Counted from the first letter of the stretch, positions 17,403 through 26,520 are shown. The stretch is DNA of 64,000 nt from Streptomyces sp. SLBN-31 (GCF_006715395.1 NZ_VFNC01000001.1:1674001-1738000); one strand, 5' to 3'. Made by a program: numbers and translations. Notes: generated by a model from the sequence alone, not told the origin.

Positions 17403-17523
17403 GGTGATTACGTCCTTCGGGACAGGCGGAAAGCGGCTCTGGCCTGCGCGTACGTGCGCATGGGCATGCGTGCGCGTCTTTGCGCAGGGAAAGAGGAGAT
17501 GTCAGAAGATGTCGGGCGGCTCT

Positions 17524-17536
17524 GAGCTGTCAGCTC
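17524..17536. promoter_or_regulatory. palindrome overlapping the leader peptide stop codon
   Basis: GAGCTGTCAGCTC is a 6+1+6 palindrome that contains the TGA of the leader peptide. A stem here would form only when the ribosome clears the end of the leader, so it could be part of an attenuation switch for the sulfite reductase operon. Confidence 0.4.
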
Positions 17537-17589
17537 GCCGGACAGATGGCGCTGGACATGCGGCCGAGGTCGACGTGCCGCCGACTCAC
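17530..17589 (-). CDS. putative leader peptide of the sulfur assimilation operon
   Basis: A 19-codon ORF encoding MSRRHVDLGRMSSAICPAS. It matches the recurrent actinobacterial leader-peptide pattern RHVDL-x-R-xSSAIC, which has an arginine/histidine start and a cysteine codon near the end and is found upstream of sulfur and cysteine genes. The Cys codon is four codons from the stop, so ribosome stalling at low Cys-tRNA is a plausible sensor. The GTG start is chosen from the family pattern; an in-frame ATG at 17611-17613 would add eight residues. The stop lies inside a palindrome. The sulfite reductase start is 127 bp further on. Confidence 0.75.
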   Translation of the reverse strand: MSRRHVDLGRMSSAICPAS

Positions 17590-17635
17590 CAAGGCAATTC
17601 CAGTTCCAGACATGACGGAAGCGTGTCACGGCGAT

Positions 17636-17732
17636 CTGGACACAGTCCAGCTTCGTCCATGATGCGGACACCCTTGTCCCGACAGGTGAGACAAGAGTGT
17701 CGTCGATCACATACTGCGCACGGGCTCTTGTC
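17636..17732. promoter_or_regulatory. array of inverted repeats upstream of the leader peptide
   Basis: CTGGACACAGTCCAG (17636-17650) is a 6+3+6 palindrome. Upstream of it, CTTGTC (17673-17678), GACAAGAG (17690-17697) and CTCTTGTC (17725-17732) alternate in orientation; the last two are exact 8-base complements. Such a cluster in the promoter region of the sulfur operon suggests binding sites for a dimeric regulator, which I cannot name. No clear -35/-10 pair was identified. Confidence 0.45.
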
Positions 17733-17737
17733 CGTGC
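17718..17737 (-). terminator. hairpin just after the GNAT gene
   Basis: GCACGG (17718-17723) and CCGTGC (17732-17737) flank an 8-base loop, four bases beyond the stop of the upstream GNAT gene on the same strand. It probably ends that transcript before the sulfur operon promoter. It overlaps the inverted-repeat array, so the two readings compete. Confidence 0.4.
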
Positions 17738-17740
17738 AGG

Positions 17741-18313
17741 TCAGACGCGGTAGGCGCCGGGCCACGGCCCGGGAGCGGCCACCTCGGTCTGCTCCTCGAC
17801 CTTGGTGTCGAAGAGCCTGAAGCCCCTGCGCAGGTAGTTGTCCATGGCGTGCCGCCCGTCCAGGCTGCAGGTGTGCAGCCAGACCCGCTTCGTGCGGGCC
17901 AGCCCCGGCCAGCGGTCCGCGAGGTCCCAGGCGCGGGCGGCGCCGTACGACAGCAGGTGCCCGCCGATCCGGCGGCCCCGGAAGGCGGGGATCAGGCCGA
18001 AGTAGACGATCTCCACGACCCCGTCGTCCTGCGGCTCCAGCTCCACGTACCCGGCGGGCGTGCCGCGGTCGTAGGCCACCCACGTCTCCACACCGGCCCG
18101 CCCGAGGTGCTCCTCCCATCGGCCGTACGTCCAGCCGAGCCGGTCGATCCAGCGGATGTCGCCGCCGACCGACGCGTACAGGAAGCGACTGAACTCGGGG
18201 GAGGGGACCTCGGAGCGCACGATCCGCACGTCTCCCTCCGGCGCGGCGGCCGTCAGGAGGTCGGTCGGGGCGGTCTGCTCCAGGGACCAGGTGGTCACGG
18301 GGATGTTCGTCAT
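17741..18313 (-). CDS. GNAT family N-acetyltransferase
   Basis: A 190-residue acetyltransferase of the GNAT fold. The acetyl-CoA pyrophosphate loop is FRGRRIGGHLL (in the Q/RxxGxG/A position), preceded by the beta-4 strand EIVYFGLIP. The N-terminal half has GGDIRWIDRLGWTYGRWEEHL, a pattern seen in streptomycete acetyltransferases of unknown substrate. The ATG at 18311-18313 is the only start giving a normal GNAT length. It follows the secreted-protein gene by 17 bp and may be co-transcribed with it. Confidence 0.85.
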   Translation of the reverse strand: MTNIPVTTWSLEQTAPTDLLTAAAPEGDVRIVRSEVPSPEFSRFLYASVGGDIRWIDRLGWTYGRWEEHLGRAGVETWVAYDRGTPAGYVELEPQDDGVVEIVYFGLIPAFRGRRIGGHLLSYGAARAWDLADRWPGLARTKRVWLHTCSLDGRHAMDNYLRRGFRLFDTKVEEQTEVAAPGPWPGAYRV

Positions 18314-18330
18314 GCCCGCCAGGGAATCAT

Positions 18331-19596
18331 CTAGCCCAGAGATCTGTCGATCGAGCTCAGCGGCAGCGCGTAGAGCATCCGCCCGGACTGGGACCACACC
18401 TCGCCGGTCTCCTCCCAGTAGGACAGGGAGCCGGCCCGGCCGCTCCAGCAGCTGGTGGACTCGTCGGTGCCGCACTCGGTGGCCCGCGCGTCGCGGGTGT
18501 TCTGCCGCCACAGCGTGCCGTGCCCGGCCGGGTCGTCCGCGGCGCGGTCGAGATACCAGTTCGAGCCGTACGACAGGACGCCGCCGACGTCGGTCGTCTT
18601 CGTCTCGTACGCCCGGGTCGCCGACGCCTCGCCGGCGGCGTCCGTGGCCAGCAGCCCGGCGCGGGCCGGGTCGGAGCTGAACGCGTAGCGCCACAGGCGG
18701 GTGTGCCGGCCGCTGTCCGAGGACACCCGTTCGCTCGCGACCAGGCTGTCGGGCGCGGTGCTGCGGTCGAGGGAGATCGCCTCGGGGCGGGCGGCTCCGG
18801 CGGCCGCGCGGTAGGTGCCGATGGCCGGCAGCACGTACCGGTATCCGTTTGCCGCCCAGCCGCCGGGCACCTTGCCGACCCGGCCACTGTCGACGGTGGC
18901 CCGCTGGACGCGGTGCAGGTCGTAGACGTACAGGCCGTCGGCGGTGGTGACCAGCAGCTTGCCCTGGTACCAGGTCATGCCGGACACGGCGGAGGTCAGC
19001 CCCCGGTAGTCGCGGCCGCCGTCGACCGGGACGGCGAGCAGGGCCCAGGTGTAGACGAGGTTGTCGGGGTCGTCGGCGTCGACGAAGGCGACCCGGGCCA
19101 GACCCGGCGCGCCCGCCCGGCCGGCGTGCGCCCAGCCGGACAGCAGCACCCGGTGTTCGCCCCAGTGGCCGTCGTCGTCCGCGTCGCCCGAGGTGGTGAC
19201 CGCTCCGGCCCGCCAGCCGCGGGTGTCGGCGGCGTCCCAGCAGTACGCGCGCGTGGCCGCCGGCTCCACGGGCAGCGCGGCGCGGTCCGCGGTCGTGCAG
19301 TCGGCCGGCGTGCGCAGGGAGTGGTCGGCGTCGTCGAGGACGGCGCGCACGCCGACGGGCCTGCCCATCTCGGAGGCGAGCCGGTCCAGCGTGGCCTCGG
19401 GCACCAGCCGCTCCCGCAGCCGGAACTCCGCGGCGGAACCGGCGAGGGTCTTCAACCCCCCGGGATCCTTGCTGACCGTGGCCTGTGAGGCGCTGATCAT
19501 GGTGGCCGCCGCGGTGAGCGCGAGGGCGGTCCCGGCCAGGAAAGCGCGCAGCGCACGGCCCCGCTTCTGCCGACGGTGCCTGCCACGTTGCTTCAT
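18331..19596 (-). CDS. secreted protein of unknown function
   Basis: A 421-residue protein with a Sec signal peptide: basic KQRGRHRRQKRGR, then the hydrophobic ALRAFLAGTALALTAAATM, and probable cleavage after ISASQA. The mature part is rich in WY, D and G, with repeated short strands such as GMTWYQGKLLVTTADGLYVYD and YGSNWYLDR, which suggests a beta-propeller-like fold. It has four mature-region cysteines (two near residue 130, two near residue 400). The ATG has GGGAGGA upstream. I do not recognise an enzymatic motif. Confidence 0.75.
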   Translation of the reverse strand: MKQRGRHRRQKRGRALRAFLAGTALALTAAATMISASQATVSKDPGGLKTLAGSAAEFRLRERLVPEATLDRLASEMGRPVGVRAVLDDADHSLRTPADCTTADRAALPVEPAATRAYCWDAADTRGWRAGAVTTSGDADDDGHWGEHRVLLSGWAHAGRAGAPGLARVAFVDADDPDNLVYTWALLAVPVDGGRDYRGLTSAVSGMTWYQGKLLVTTADGLYVYDLHRVQRATVDSGRVGKVPGGWAANGYRYVLPAIGTYRAAAGAARPEAISLDRSTAPDSLVASERVSSDSGRHTRLWRYAFSSDPARAGLLATDAAGEASATRAYETKTTDVGGVLSYGSNWYLDRAADDPAGHGTLWRQNTRDARATECGTDESTSCWSGRAGSLSYWEETGEVWSQSGRMLYALPLSSIDRSLG

Positions 19597-19753
19597 AGGT
19601 CCTCCCGAGGCGAGCCAACTGCGTTCATTGGTCCGTGTGTTGACCAAAGGAGCAGGTGGGGTGGCCCGTAGAGGGATGCTACGGCAGTTCGGGGCGGCCC
19701 AGGGCTAAGACCCTGCAAATATGCGGAAGATGCTCCCTCGATGCCCCGCGATG

Positions 19754-21070
19754 TCACTCGGAGGGAGCGGAAGGACACATTCCCGGCGTGTCGTCCGGCG
19801 TGCGCTGCCCGATCACCGCCGGTGCCGTCGAGTGCGGCAACAGGTCCCGCGGGTTGGCCGGCAACAGCACCTCCACGTCGGCGCCCTCGGCGAAGCGGTA
19901 GGGGCGGTGCTCCAGCAGCCCGCCCAGGTAACGCCGTACCCGCGACATCTCGGCCCGGACCGTCACCGTACGGGCCGGGTCCCCGAACACGTCCTCGGCC
20001 AGGCCCGCCGCGCTCCGGCCGTCGCGGTGCAGGGCCAGCAGATACAGCAACTCGGCGTGCCGCGGACTCAGTTCGTGACTCCATGAACCCGCACTGCCGG
20101 ACACCGTCACCGTCCAGCGGCGCGGCCGCGTCAGATCCAGCACCACCCCGGTGGCCGTCCGCGGCACCGGCTCGTCCGAGACCCGGATCAACCAGCCCCC
20201 GGCCAGCGGCTCCACCGTGCACAGCCCGAACGGCGGCAGCCACCGACGGCCCGTCGAGAGGGATTTGGGCAGGAAGGTCCGGCTCGTGTACGGCATCCCC
20301 GTCACCGCCGCCGTCCAGCCGTCCCGGTCCACCGCCAGGGCCCGGCCGCCCACCCGGGCCAGCACCGGGGCCGCCACCGAGCGCAGCCGTTCCAGTGAGC
20401 CCAGATGCAGTTCGCGCAGCTTCGACTCGGCGAGCTTGGCCACCGAGTCGACCCAGGCGAGGGTGGCCGGATGCATCGTCTCCAGCGGCCCGCTGACGTC
20501 CACGACACCGAGCAGCCGGCCGTCGCGCGGGTCCGTGATGGGCGCGCCGGTGCAGGTCCAGGACGTCTGCGAGCGCACGAAGTGCTCGGAGGCGAAGACC
20601 TGCACGGGCCGGCGGGCCACCACCGGGGTGCCGATGCCGTTGGTGCCGATGACGCTCTCCCGCCAGTCGGCGCCGAGTTCAAAGCCGGTCCCGTCGGCCT
20701 TGCGCAGCACCGGCGAACTGCCCTCCCGCCACAGCACCCGGCCGTCGGGGTCGGCGATCACCATGATGTGGTGGGCGGTGTCCGCGACCGACAGCAGGCC
20801 CTCGCGCAGCACCGGCAGCACATGTCTGAGCTCCGAGGCCTCCCGGCGGCGCCGCACCTCCTCCTGGGACAGCAGCCCGGTGCGGAAGTCGTGGTCGGGG
20901 TCGACGCCGCTGCGCAGCATGCGTCCCCAGGACTGCTCGATGACCGGGCGGGGTGCGACCGGCGCGCGCTGCCCGGAGAGCGCGGCGGAGCGGACGTCGC
21001 TGAGTACCCGTGCCGCGCGAGCCGTGTCCACCACCGCGAGTTGCGTCACGTCCGTCGGCGTGAGTGCCAC
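19754..21070 (-). CDS. GAF domain transcriptional regulator
   Basis: A 438-residue cytoplasmic regulator. An N-terminal segment (SWGRMLRSGVDPD) resembles AcoR-type activators and is followed by a GAF sensor domain (about residues 80-220) with IGTNGIGTPVVARRPVQVF and LLGVVDVSGP. The C-terminal part (about 330-405) ends in a winged-helix-like HTH segment (LSPRHAELLYLLALHRDG, then MSRVRRYLGGLLEHRPYRF). The sigma54 AAA domain of true AcoR is missing, as in other actinobacterial members. I chose the GTG at 21068-21070 because GGGAGGA precedes it, over an ATG seven codons upstream. An inverted repeat in its promoter suggests autoregulation. The ligand is unknown. Confidence 0.82.
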   Translation of the reverse strand: MALTPTDVTQLAVVDTARAARVLSDVRSAALSGQRAPVAPRPVIEQSWGRMLRSGVDPDHDFRTGLLSQEEVRRRREASELRHVLPVLREGLLSVADTAHHIMVIADPDGRVLWREGSSPVLRKADGTGFELGADWRESVIGTNGIGTPVVARRPVQVFASEHFVRSQTSWTCTGAPITDPRDGRLLGVVDVSGPLETMHPATLAWVDSVAKLAESKLRELHLGSLERLRSVAAPVLARVGGRALAVDRDGWTAAVTGMPYTSRTFLPKSLSTGRRWLPPFGLCTVEPLAGGWLIRVSDEPVPRTATGVVLDLTRPRRWTVTVSGSAGSWSHELSPRHAELLYLLALHRDGRSAAGLAEDVFGDPARTVTVRAEMSRVRRYLGGLLEHRPYRFAEGADVEVLLPANPRDLLPHSTAPAVIGQRTPDDTPGMCPSAPSE

Positions 21071-21098
21071 TGGTCCTCCCGGAGGGAACATCCTGACT

Positions 21099-21136
21099 GT
21101 CCGTCCAATAGTGCCGTTCGTTCATGACGGACGGAC
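21099..21136. promoter_or_regulatory. inverted repeat in the promoter of the GAF regulator
   Basis: GTCCGTCC (21099-21106) and GGACGGAC (21129-21136) are exact complements separated by 22 bases, about 30-65 bp upstream of the GAF regulator start. A minus-strand CACTAT sequence between the arms could be the -10 box. The layout fits an operator, most simply for self-control. Confidence 0.45.
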
Positions 21137-21258
21137 ACAGTCCGGCCACAGACAGCAGCAAGTTGCAACCCCCTGCAACCCTGGTGAACGCTCCCGGCTT
21201 GTTTGAATATTGAGCGACGCCGTCCCGAGCGGCGTTCGCGGCCTCGACCGGGCCAGTG

Positions 21259-21300
21259 CGGCGGGGGTGGTGCCGTGTCGGCGCAGCACCACCCCCGCCG
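21259..21300. terminator. strong 15-bp hairpin downstream of the acyl-CoA dehydrogenase gene
   Basis: CGGCGGGGGTGGTGC (21259-21273) pairs perfectly with GCACCACCCCCGCCG (21286-21300) around a 12-base loop. It lies beyond the end of the minus-strand acyl-CoA dehydrogenase gene and is the strongest stem in the 21071-21421 gap, so it is the probable terminator of that gene. Confidence 0.7.
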
Positions 21301-21373
21301 TGTGCCTTCGGCGATCGGGCCGGCCTCGCCTCGGGGGTGGGGGCTTGGGCGCGACGGCGGGTGCGGGTCCGTC

Positions 21374-21404
21374 GTGGCTGGTCGCGCAGTTCCCCGCGCC
21401 CCTG
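21374..21404. repeat. Streptomyces-type dispersed intergenic motif
   Basis: The segment containing GTCGCGCAGTTCCCCGCGCC resembles a motif I recall as recurring downstream of genes in many Streptomyces genomes. Only one copy is present in this window, so its repeat nature rests on prior knowledge. The rest of the 21071-21421 gap holds the terminator and regulator inverted repeat and no gene that I can support. Confidence 0.4.
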
Positions 21405-21421
21405 GGTCCGCCGGCCTTGAG

Positions 21422-23056
21422 TCAGTCGGTAGGCCGGGCCCGATTCACCACCGGCTTCAGGTTCAGGGTGTGGGGCAGGGTGCCGAAGGCCGCGCCGGCG
21501 TCGCCGCCCAGGCGGGAGGCGCAGAAGGCGTCGGCCACCTCTGGGGGTGCGAACCGCACCAGGAGCGAACCCTGCAGGACCAGGGCGAGCCGTTCCGTCA
21601 GGCGCCGGGCGCGGGCCTCGATGCCGTCCAGGTCGGCCAGGTCGGTCAGCAGGTTCTTGATCGCCTGGTCGAGGCGGTGGTCGGCGCCCCGGGCCCGGCC
21701 CACCTCCTGGAGGTAGGCGTTCAGCGCCGTCGGCTCCCGGCGCAGGGCGCGCAGCACGTCCAGGGCCTGCACGTTCCCGGCGCCCTCCCAGATCGAGTTC
21801 AGCGGCGACTCGCGCGCCAGCCGGGGCAGCCCCGACTCCTCGACGTAGCCGTTGCCGCCCAGGCACTCCGCGGCCTCGACGACGAGCGGCGCGCACCGCT
21901 TGGTCACCCAGTACTTGGCGGCCGGCACCGCGAGGCGCAGCAGTGCCCGCTCCTGCTCGCCGCCGTCGTCGCAGGCGGCCGCGAGGCGCAGCGCGAGGGT
22001 GGTCGCCGCCTCGGACTCCAGGGCGAGGTCGGCGAGCACGTTGCGCATCAGCGGCTTGTCGACGAGTTTGCCGTCGAAGGCCTCGCGGTACGTGCAGTGG
22101 TGGACCGCCTGCGCCACCGCCTGCCGCATCAGACCGGCCGAACCGAGCACGCAGTCCAGCCGGGTCGCGGCCACCATGTCGATGATGGTGCGTACCCCGC
22201 GTCCCTCCTCACCGACCCGCCGCGCCCAGGTCCCGTCGAACTCGACCTCGGCGGAGGCGTTCGAGCGGTTGCCGAGCTTGTCCTTGAGGCGCTGCAGGAG
22301 GAAGACGTTGCGGGAGCCGTCATCCAGGACGCGGGGCACGAGGAAGCAGGTGAGCCCCTCCGGTGCCTGGGCGAGGACCAGGAAGCCGTCGGACATGGGC
22401 GCCGAACAGAACCACTTGTGCCCGGTGAGCGCGTACGTCCCGTCCTCGGCGAGCGGCGTCGCGGCCGTCGTGTTGGCGCGTACGTCACTGCCGCCCTGCT
22501 TCTCCGTCATGCCCATCCCGAACAGGGCACCGGCCTTGAGACGGGCGGGCCGCAGCTCGCGGTCGTAGATCATGGACGTGAGTCTGGGTTCCCAGACGGC
22601 GGCGAGGTCCGGGTCGGTGCGCAGCGCGGGGACGGCGGCGTGGGTCATGGACAGCGGACAGAGGTTGCCGGCCTCGACCTGCGTCCACACCAGGAACGCG
22701 GCCGCTCTGCGCACATGGCCCGCGGGACGGGCCCAGGCCGCCGTCAGCCCGGCCGCGACGCCCTTGCCGAGCACGCGGTGCCAGGCCGGGTGGAACTCGA
22801 CCTCGTCGACACGGTGGCCGTGCCGGTCGTGGGTGCGCAGCCGGGGCGGGTTCTCGTTGGCCTGCGCACCCCACTCCTGCACCTGGGCCGACCCGGAGGC
22901 CCGGCCGAGCGCGGACAGCTCGGCGTGGATCTCGTCCTGAAGGTCGGGGGAGACATGCCGGTCGACGGCCTCGCTGAGGACGCGGTCGGCGCGGTAGACG
23001 TCGTAGCCGGTCAGGGGAGGGGGCTGGTTGGACACGGTGTGCGTGGTGCCTGCCAT
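21422..23056 (-). CDS. acyl-CoA dehydrogenase, AidB-like
   Basis: A 544-residue flavoprotein of the acyl-CoA dehydrogenase family, close to the AidB branch (about 540 residues; AidB is induced by alkylation in E. coli). Landmarks are GMGMTEKQGGSDVRANTT (flavin/substrate-binding strand), TGHKWFCSAPMSDGFLVLAQ, LKDKLGNRSNASAEVEF, the CLGGNGYVEE helix, and IWEGAGNVQALDVLR near the C-terminus. The substrate is unknown; AidB itself shows little dehydrogenase activity. The ATG has TACTTT six bases upstream on its strand and no ribosome site, suggesting a leaderless mRNA. Alkylation-repair genes occur about 35 kb away, not in the same cluster. Confidence 0.88.
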   Translation of the reverse strand: MAGTTHTVSNQPPPLTGYDVYRADRVLSEAVDRHVSPDLQDEIHAELSALGRASGSAQVQEWGAQANENPPRLRTHDRHGHRVDEVEFHPAWHRVLGKGVAAGLTAAWARPAGHVRRAAAFLVWTQVEAGNLCPLSMTHAAVPALRTDPDLAAVWEPRLTSMIYDRELRPARLKAGALFGMGMTEKQGGSDVRANTTAATPLAEDGTYALTGHKWFCSAPMSDGFLVLAQAPEGLTCFLVPRVLDDGSRNVFLLQRLKDKLGNRSNASAEVEFDGTWARRVGEEGRGVRTIIDMVAATRLDCVLGSAGLMRQAVAQAVHHCTYREAFDGKLVDKPLMRNVLADLALESEAATTLALRLAAACDDGGEQERALLRLAVPAAKYWVTKRCAPLVVEAAECLGGNGYVEESGLPRLARESPLNSIWEGAGNVQALDVLRALRREPTALNAYLQEVGRARGADHRLDQAIKNLLTDLADLDGIEARARRLTERLALVLQGSLLVRFAPPEVADAFCASRLGGDAGAAFGTLPHTLNLKPVVNRARPTD

Positions 23057-23222
23057 GCCGCGAAAGTACCCCGTCTCGGCGCCGGCCAGCACAACTCCGC
23101 CGAGGACATTCCGGCCAACGGGGACATGACACAGGTGCGGCCGTGCCCCGGGCGCGGGATCCGGCCGTGTCGCCCGGGGCCGGGGGATGAGTGCACTCGG
23201 ACCTGCCGGATACCGTTAGGTC

Positions 23223-24359
23223 GTGCAGCCAGCAAGTGAGTCCTCGCAGCGGCCCTCCGGCCGTCTCCACCGGGCGCGTGCCCTCTACCGGAACGTCTCC
23301 AAGCGCCGGACCGCCTGGCTGCTGCTCAAGGACACCGTCAACTCCTGCATGGAGTACCGCATCCTCGGCCTCGCGGCGGAGGCCGCGTTCTTCACTCTGC
23401 TGTCCGTGCCGCCCCTGCTGCTCAGCCTCATCGGCCTGCTCGGCTACGTCGACGCCTGGACCGGCACCGACAGCATCTCCAGCCTGGAGACCAACATCCT
23501 GAACGCCTCGCGGACCGTCCTGTCCGACAAGGGCGTCAACGAGATCGCCGTGCCGATCCTGCACGACGTGATGAAGGGCGGCAGACCCGACGTCATCTCC
23601 ATCGGCTTCCTGTTCGCCCTCTGGTCGGGCTCCCGCGCGGTCAACGTCTTCATCGACACCATCACCGTGATGTACGGCCTCGACGGCGTGCGCGGCATCG
23701 TCAAGACCCGGATCGTGGCGTTCCTGCTGTTCCTCGCGGCCCTGGTGATCGGGTCGGTGGCGCTGCCGCTGATGGTCGCGGGCCCGGACGCGGTGGTGCG
23801 GATCGTTCCGTGGTCGGAGACGGTGGTGCAGGTCCTGTACTGGCCCGTGGTCATCATCCTGTCGATCGTCTTCCTGACCACGCTCTACCACGTGTCCGTG
23901 CCCGTGCGGTCCCCGTGGATCGAGGACGTGCCCGGCGCGCTGGTGGCGCTGGCGATGTGGGTGGTCTGCAGCTTCGTGCTGCGCATCTACCTCACCAACA
24001 CCATCGAGGGTGCCTCCATCTACGGCTCCCTCGCCGCCTCCGTCGCCGTGCTGCTGTGGATCGGGGTGGGCGCCTTCGCCGTGCTCGTCGGGGCCGCGGT
24101 CAACGCGGCGATCGACCGGGTGTGGCCGGCCGCGGCGACGGCCGCGGCCCGCGCCGCCAACGAGCGGCTGCGCGAGGCCCAGCTGGCCGAGCACGTGGCC
24201 CGTGCCGCGGCCGGGCACGACACCGACCCCGAGGACCCCGACATGCCCTCGGAGTTCCCCGAACGCTGGTCCCGCTTCCTGCCGCCCGAGGACGTCACCT
24301 CGCGCCTGCGCACCCACGTCAAGAGCACCCACCCGCCGCACAAGCCGGAGAGCTCCTGA
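23223..24359 (+). CDS. YihY/BrkB family membrane protein
   Basis: A 378-residue inner-membrane protein of the YihY/BrkB (formerly RNase BN) family, with about six transmembrane helices between residues 35 and 295. Typical segments are AEAAFFTLLSVPPLLLSLIG, LWSGSRAVNVFIDTI and YGSLAASVAVLLWIGVGAFAVLVGA. The C-terminal 80 residues are charged and cytoplasmic (EDPDMPSEFPERWSRFLPPED). The family may be involved in transport, but its biochemical function is unsettled. The GTG start has TACCGT six bases before it. Confidence 0.9.
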   Translation: MQPASESSQRPSGRLHRARALYRNVSKRRTAWLLLKDTVNSCMEYRILGLAAEAAFFTLLSVPPLLLSLIGLLGYVDAWTGTDSISSLETNILNASRTVLSDKGVNEIAVPILHDVMKGGRPDVISIGFLFALWSGSRAVNVFIDTITVMYGLDGVRGIVKTRIVAFLLFLAALVIGSVALPLMVAGPDAVVRIVPWSETVVQVLYWPVVIILSIVFLTTLYHVSVPVRSPWIEDVPGALVALAMWVVCSFVLRIYLTNTIEGASIYGSLAASVAVLLWIGVGAFAVLVGAAVNAAIDRVWPAAATAAARAANERLREAQLAEHVARAAAGHDTDPEDPDMPSEFPERWSRFLPPEDVTSRLRTHVKSTHPPHKPESS

Positions 24360-24413
24360 AGGCTCACGCCGAGCCGTCCGCCGCCTCGGCCGCGCGCGTC
24401 TACGCTGACCGCC

Positions 24414-25361
24414 ATGGACGCCCTCGCAGGTCTGCTGGAAGGCCCACGCGCGCGTGGCGCCTTCATGATCCGAGCGTGTTTCGATCCGCCCTGGGCCGTG
24501 CGGGTGGAGGACCGGGCCCCGCTGACAGTGATGCTCATGGTCCGCGGCGACGCCTGGGTCACCCCGAACGCGGGGAAGCCGGTGCGGCTGCGGGCCGGTG
24601 ACCTCGCGATCGCCCGCGGACCCGATCCGTACACCTGCGGCGACGATCCCGGAACGCGGCCGCAGGTGGTCGTCCTGCCGGGGGCGGAGTGCAGCTACCC
24701 CGACGGGCGGTCGCTGAACGGCACCATGGACCTGGGCGTGCGCACCTGGGGCACCCGGCCCGACGGCTCGGCCGTCCTGCTCATCGGCACCTACCTGTGG
24801 CAGGGCGAGGTCGGCGGACGCCTGCTGGACGCCCTGCCGCCGCTGCTGGCCCTCACCTCCGACATGTGGCCGTGCCCGCTCACGCCGATCCTCATGGAGG
24901 AGATCGTCCGCGACGAACCGGGGCAGGAAGTGGTCCTCGACCGGCTCCTCGACCTGCTGGTCATCGCCGCGCTGCGGGCCTGGTTCGGCCGCCCCGAGGC
25001 GGCGGCGCCCGCCTGGTACCGGGCGCTGGCCGATCCGGTGGTGGGGCGGGTGCTGCGGCTGGTCCAGGACGACCCGGCGCACCCGTGGACCGTAGCCTCA
25101 CTGGCCGCCAAGGCCGGGGTGTCCCGCGCGGCCCTCGCCCGCCGCTTCACCCTGCTCGTGGGCGAGCCCGTGATGACGTACCTGACCGGCTGGCGGCTGG
25201 CCCTGGCCGCGGACGCGCTGCGCGACACCGGCGACACCCTGGAGACGATCGCCCGCCGCGTCGGCTACGGCAGCGGGTTCGCCCTGTCCAGCGCGTTCAA
25301 GCGGGTCTACGGAGTCAGCCCGCAGGAGCACCGGGAGCGGCCGGCGCAGGCGCGCGCGTAG
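24414..25361 (+). CDS. AraC family transcriptional regulator with N-terminal cupin
   Basis: A 315-residue regulator with a cupin ligand-binding domain (about residues 10-190; [16 protein letters not shown] is a cupin strand) and a C-terminal AraC-type double HTH (about 215-305). The HTH is seen in [20 protein letters not shown] and [19 protein letters not shown]. The ATG has TACGCT seven bases upstream and no ribosome site. A second AraC-type gene follows after 10 bp, with its -10 box overlapping this stop codon, so each has its own promoter. No obvious target operon is adjacent. Confidence 0.9.
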   Translation: MDALAGLLEGPRARGAFMIRACFDPPWAVRVEDRAPLTVMLMVRGDAWVTPNAGKPVRLRAGDLAIARGPDPYTCGDDPGTRPQVVVLPGAECSYPDGRSLNGTMDLGVRTWGTRPDGSAVLLIGTYLWQGEVGGRLLDALPPLLALTSDMWPCPLTPILMEEIVRDEPGQEVVLDRLLDLLVIAALRAWFGRPEAAAPAWYRALADPVVGRVLRLVQDDPAHPWTVASLAAKAGVSRAALARRFTLLVGEPVMTYLTGWRLALAADALRDTGDTLETIARRVGYGSGFALSSAFKRVYGVSPQEHRERPAQARA

Positions 25362-25371
25362 GCTGGCGGGC

Positions 25372-26055
25372 GTGTACGAGGAGAGGCCCTCCCGGCTCAC
25401 CGGAGCGGTCGTGTGGCGCAACACCCCGGCCGAGGCCGGCGTGGGGCGGGTGCTGCCCGACGGCTGCATGGACCTGCTCTGGCACGACGGCCGGCTGCTC
25501 GTCGCCGGGCCCGACACACGCGCGTACGTCACCGACGGCGCGCCCGGACTGTGGGCGGGCGTCCGGTTCTTCCCCGGCACCGCGCCCTCGATCCTCGGCG
25601 TGCCCGCGCACGAACTGCGCGACCGGCGCGTCGAACTCGCCGCGCTGCGGCCCGCCGCGGAGGTCCGCCGCCTCACCGCACTGGTCGCCGCGGCCCCCGA
25701 ACCGGCCCTGGGCCTGGAGGAGTCGGCGTTGCGGCTGGCCGATGCCGGCGCGTCCCCCGACCCGCTGCTACGACACCTCGTCACGGCCCTCGACGCGGGC
25801 CGTCCCGTCGGCCGGGCCGCCGACGAACTGGGGCTCACGGCCCGGCAGTTGCACCGGCGGTCGCTGGTGGCCTTCGGGTACGGGCCCAAGACGCTGGCCC
25901 GGGTGCTGCGGCTGCAGCGGGCCGTGGGGATGGCCCGGCAGGGGGTGCGGTTCGCGGAGACGGCCGCCCGGGCCGGGTTCGCCGACCAGGCCCATCTGGC
26001 GCGTGATGTCCGGGAGTTGGCGGGGGTGCCGCTCGGCCGGCTACTGCTGGGGTAG
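25372..26055 (+). CDS. AraC-type HTH regulator with DUF6597-like N-terminus
   Basis: A 227-residue regulator. The N-terminal half ([24 protein letters not shown], then [15 protein letters not shown]) matches the DUF6597-like sensor domain of many actinobacterial AraC proteins, and the C-terminal half carries the HTH ([17 protein letters not shown], then [16 protein letters not shown]). The second HTH ends shortly before the C-terminus, as is normal for this subgroup. TAGGCT lies seven bases before the GTG and overlaps the stop of the previous gene. Its 3' end overlaps the convergent glyoxalase-fold gene by 15 bp. Confidence 0.87.
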   Translation: MYEERPSRLTGAVVWRNTPAEAGVGRVLPDGCMDLLWHDGRLLVAGPDTRAYVTDGAPGLWAGVRFFPGTAPSILGVPAHELRDRRVELAALRPAAEVRRLTALVAAAPEPALGLEESALRLADAGASPDPLLRHLVTALDAGRPVGRAADELGLTARQLHRRSLVAFGYGPKTLARVLRLQRAVGMARQGVRFAETAARAGFADQAHLARDVRELAGVPLGRLLLG

Positions 26056-26439
26056 CGGCGCGAACAGGTCGACGCCGTTGCCGTCCGGGTCGTGCACGAC
26101 CGCGTACCGCTGGCCCCAGAAGGCGTCCCACGGCTTGAGCTCGCCGTGGTGGCCGGCGGCGACGAGGTCCTCGTACAGCGCGTCGACCTCGGCGGGCGAC
26201 GCGCACCGGAAGGCGAGCGCGATCCGGCCGCCGCCGCTCGGCGGCCGCCACCCGGGGTGGAAGGAGCGGATCGTCTCCTCCGTGTCCAGGGCGAGGGTCG
26301 CCCCGCCGGGCAGTTCGGCCTCGACGTGCGGCTGGTCCTCGGCACCGTCGGGGAAGACGAGGCCGAGGCGGCGGTAGAAGGCGAGTGAGGCCGCCATGTC
26401 CGAGGCGACCAGGCCGATCACGGCGAATCGTGGAGTCAT
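26041..26439 (-). CDS. VOC (glyoxalase/bleomycin-resistance fold) protein
   Basis: A 132-residue single VOC-domain protein. It has the repeated beta-alpha-beta-beta-beta pattern with [14 protein letters not shown] at the start and [18 protein letters not shown] at the end, where the Glu/Asp and His positions bind metal in active family members. ATG at 26437-26439 is chosen because TACGGT lies six bases upstream on its strand. The frame stays open for another 130 codons into the minisatellite, which I judge to be noncoding. Substrate or ligand unknown. Confidence 0.85.
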   Translation of the reverse strand: MTPRFAVIGLVASDMAASLAFYRRLGLVFPDGAEDQPHVEAELPGGATLALDTEETIRSFHPGWRPPSGGGRIALAFRCASPAEVDALYEDLVAAGHHGELKPWDAFWGQRYAVVHDPDGNGVDLFAPLPQQ

Positions 26440-26520
26440 GCGGCCACCGTAGGCAGAGGGCCGGACGACGGTCTTGAAGGAATCGGACGAACCCGACCGG
26501 GATCGTGGCACCGACGGGGA

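Noticed and set aside
17408..17461. 17-codon ORF between the leader peptide and sulfite reductase on the minus strand
   Set aside because: No ribosome site and no family pattern; the RHVDL leader at 17530-17589 is the recognised element.
21210..21716. Plus-strand frame over the terminator and the end of the acyl-CoA dehydrogenase gene
   Set aside because: Overlaps a strong hairpin and a real minus-strand gene; product has no recognisable pattern.
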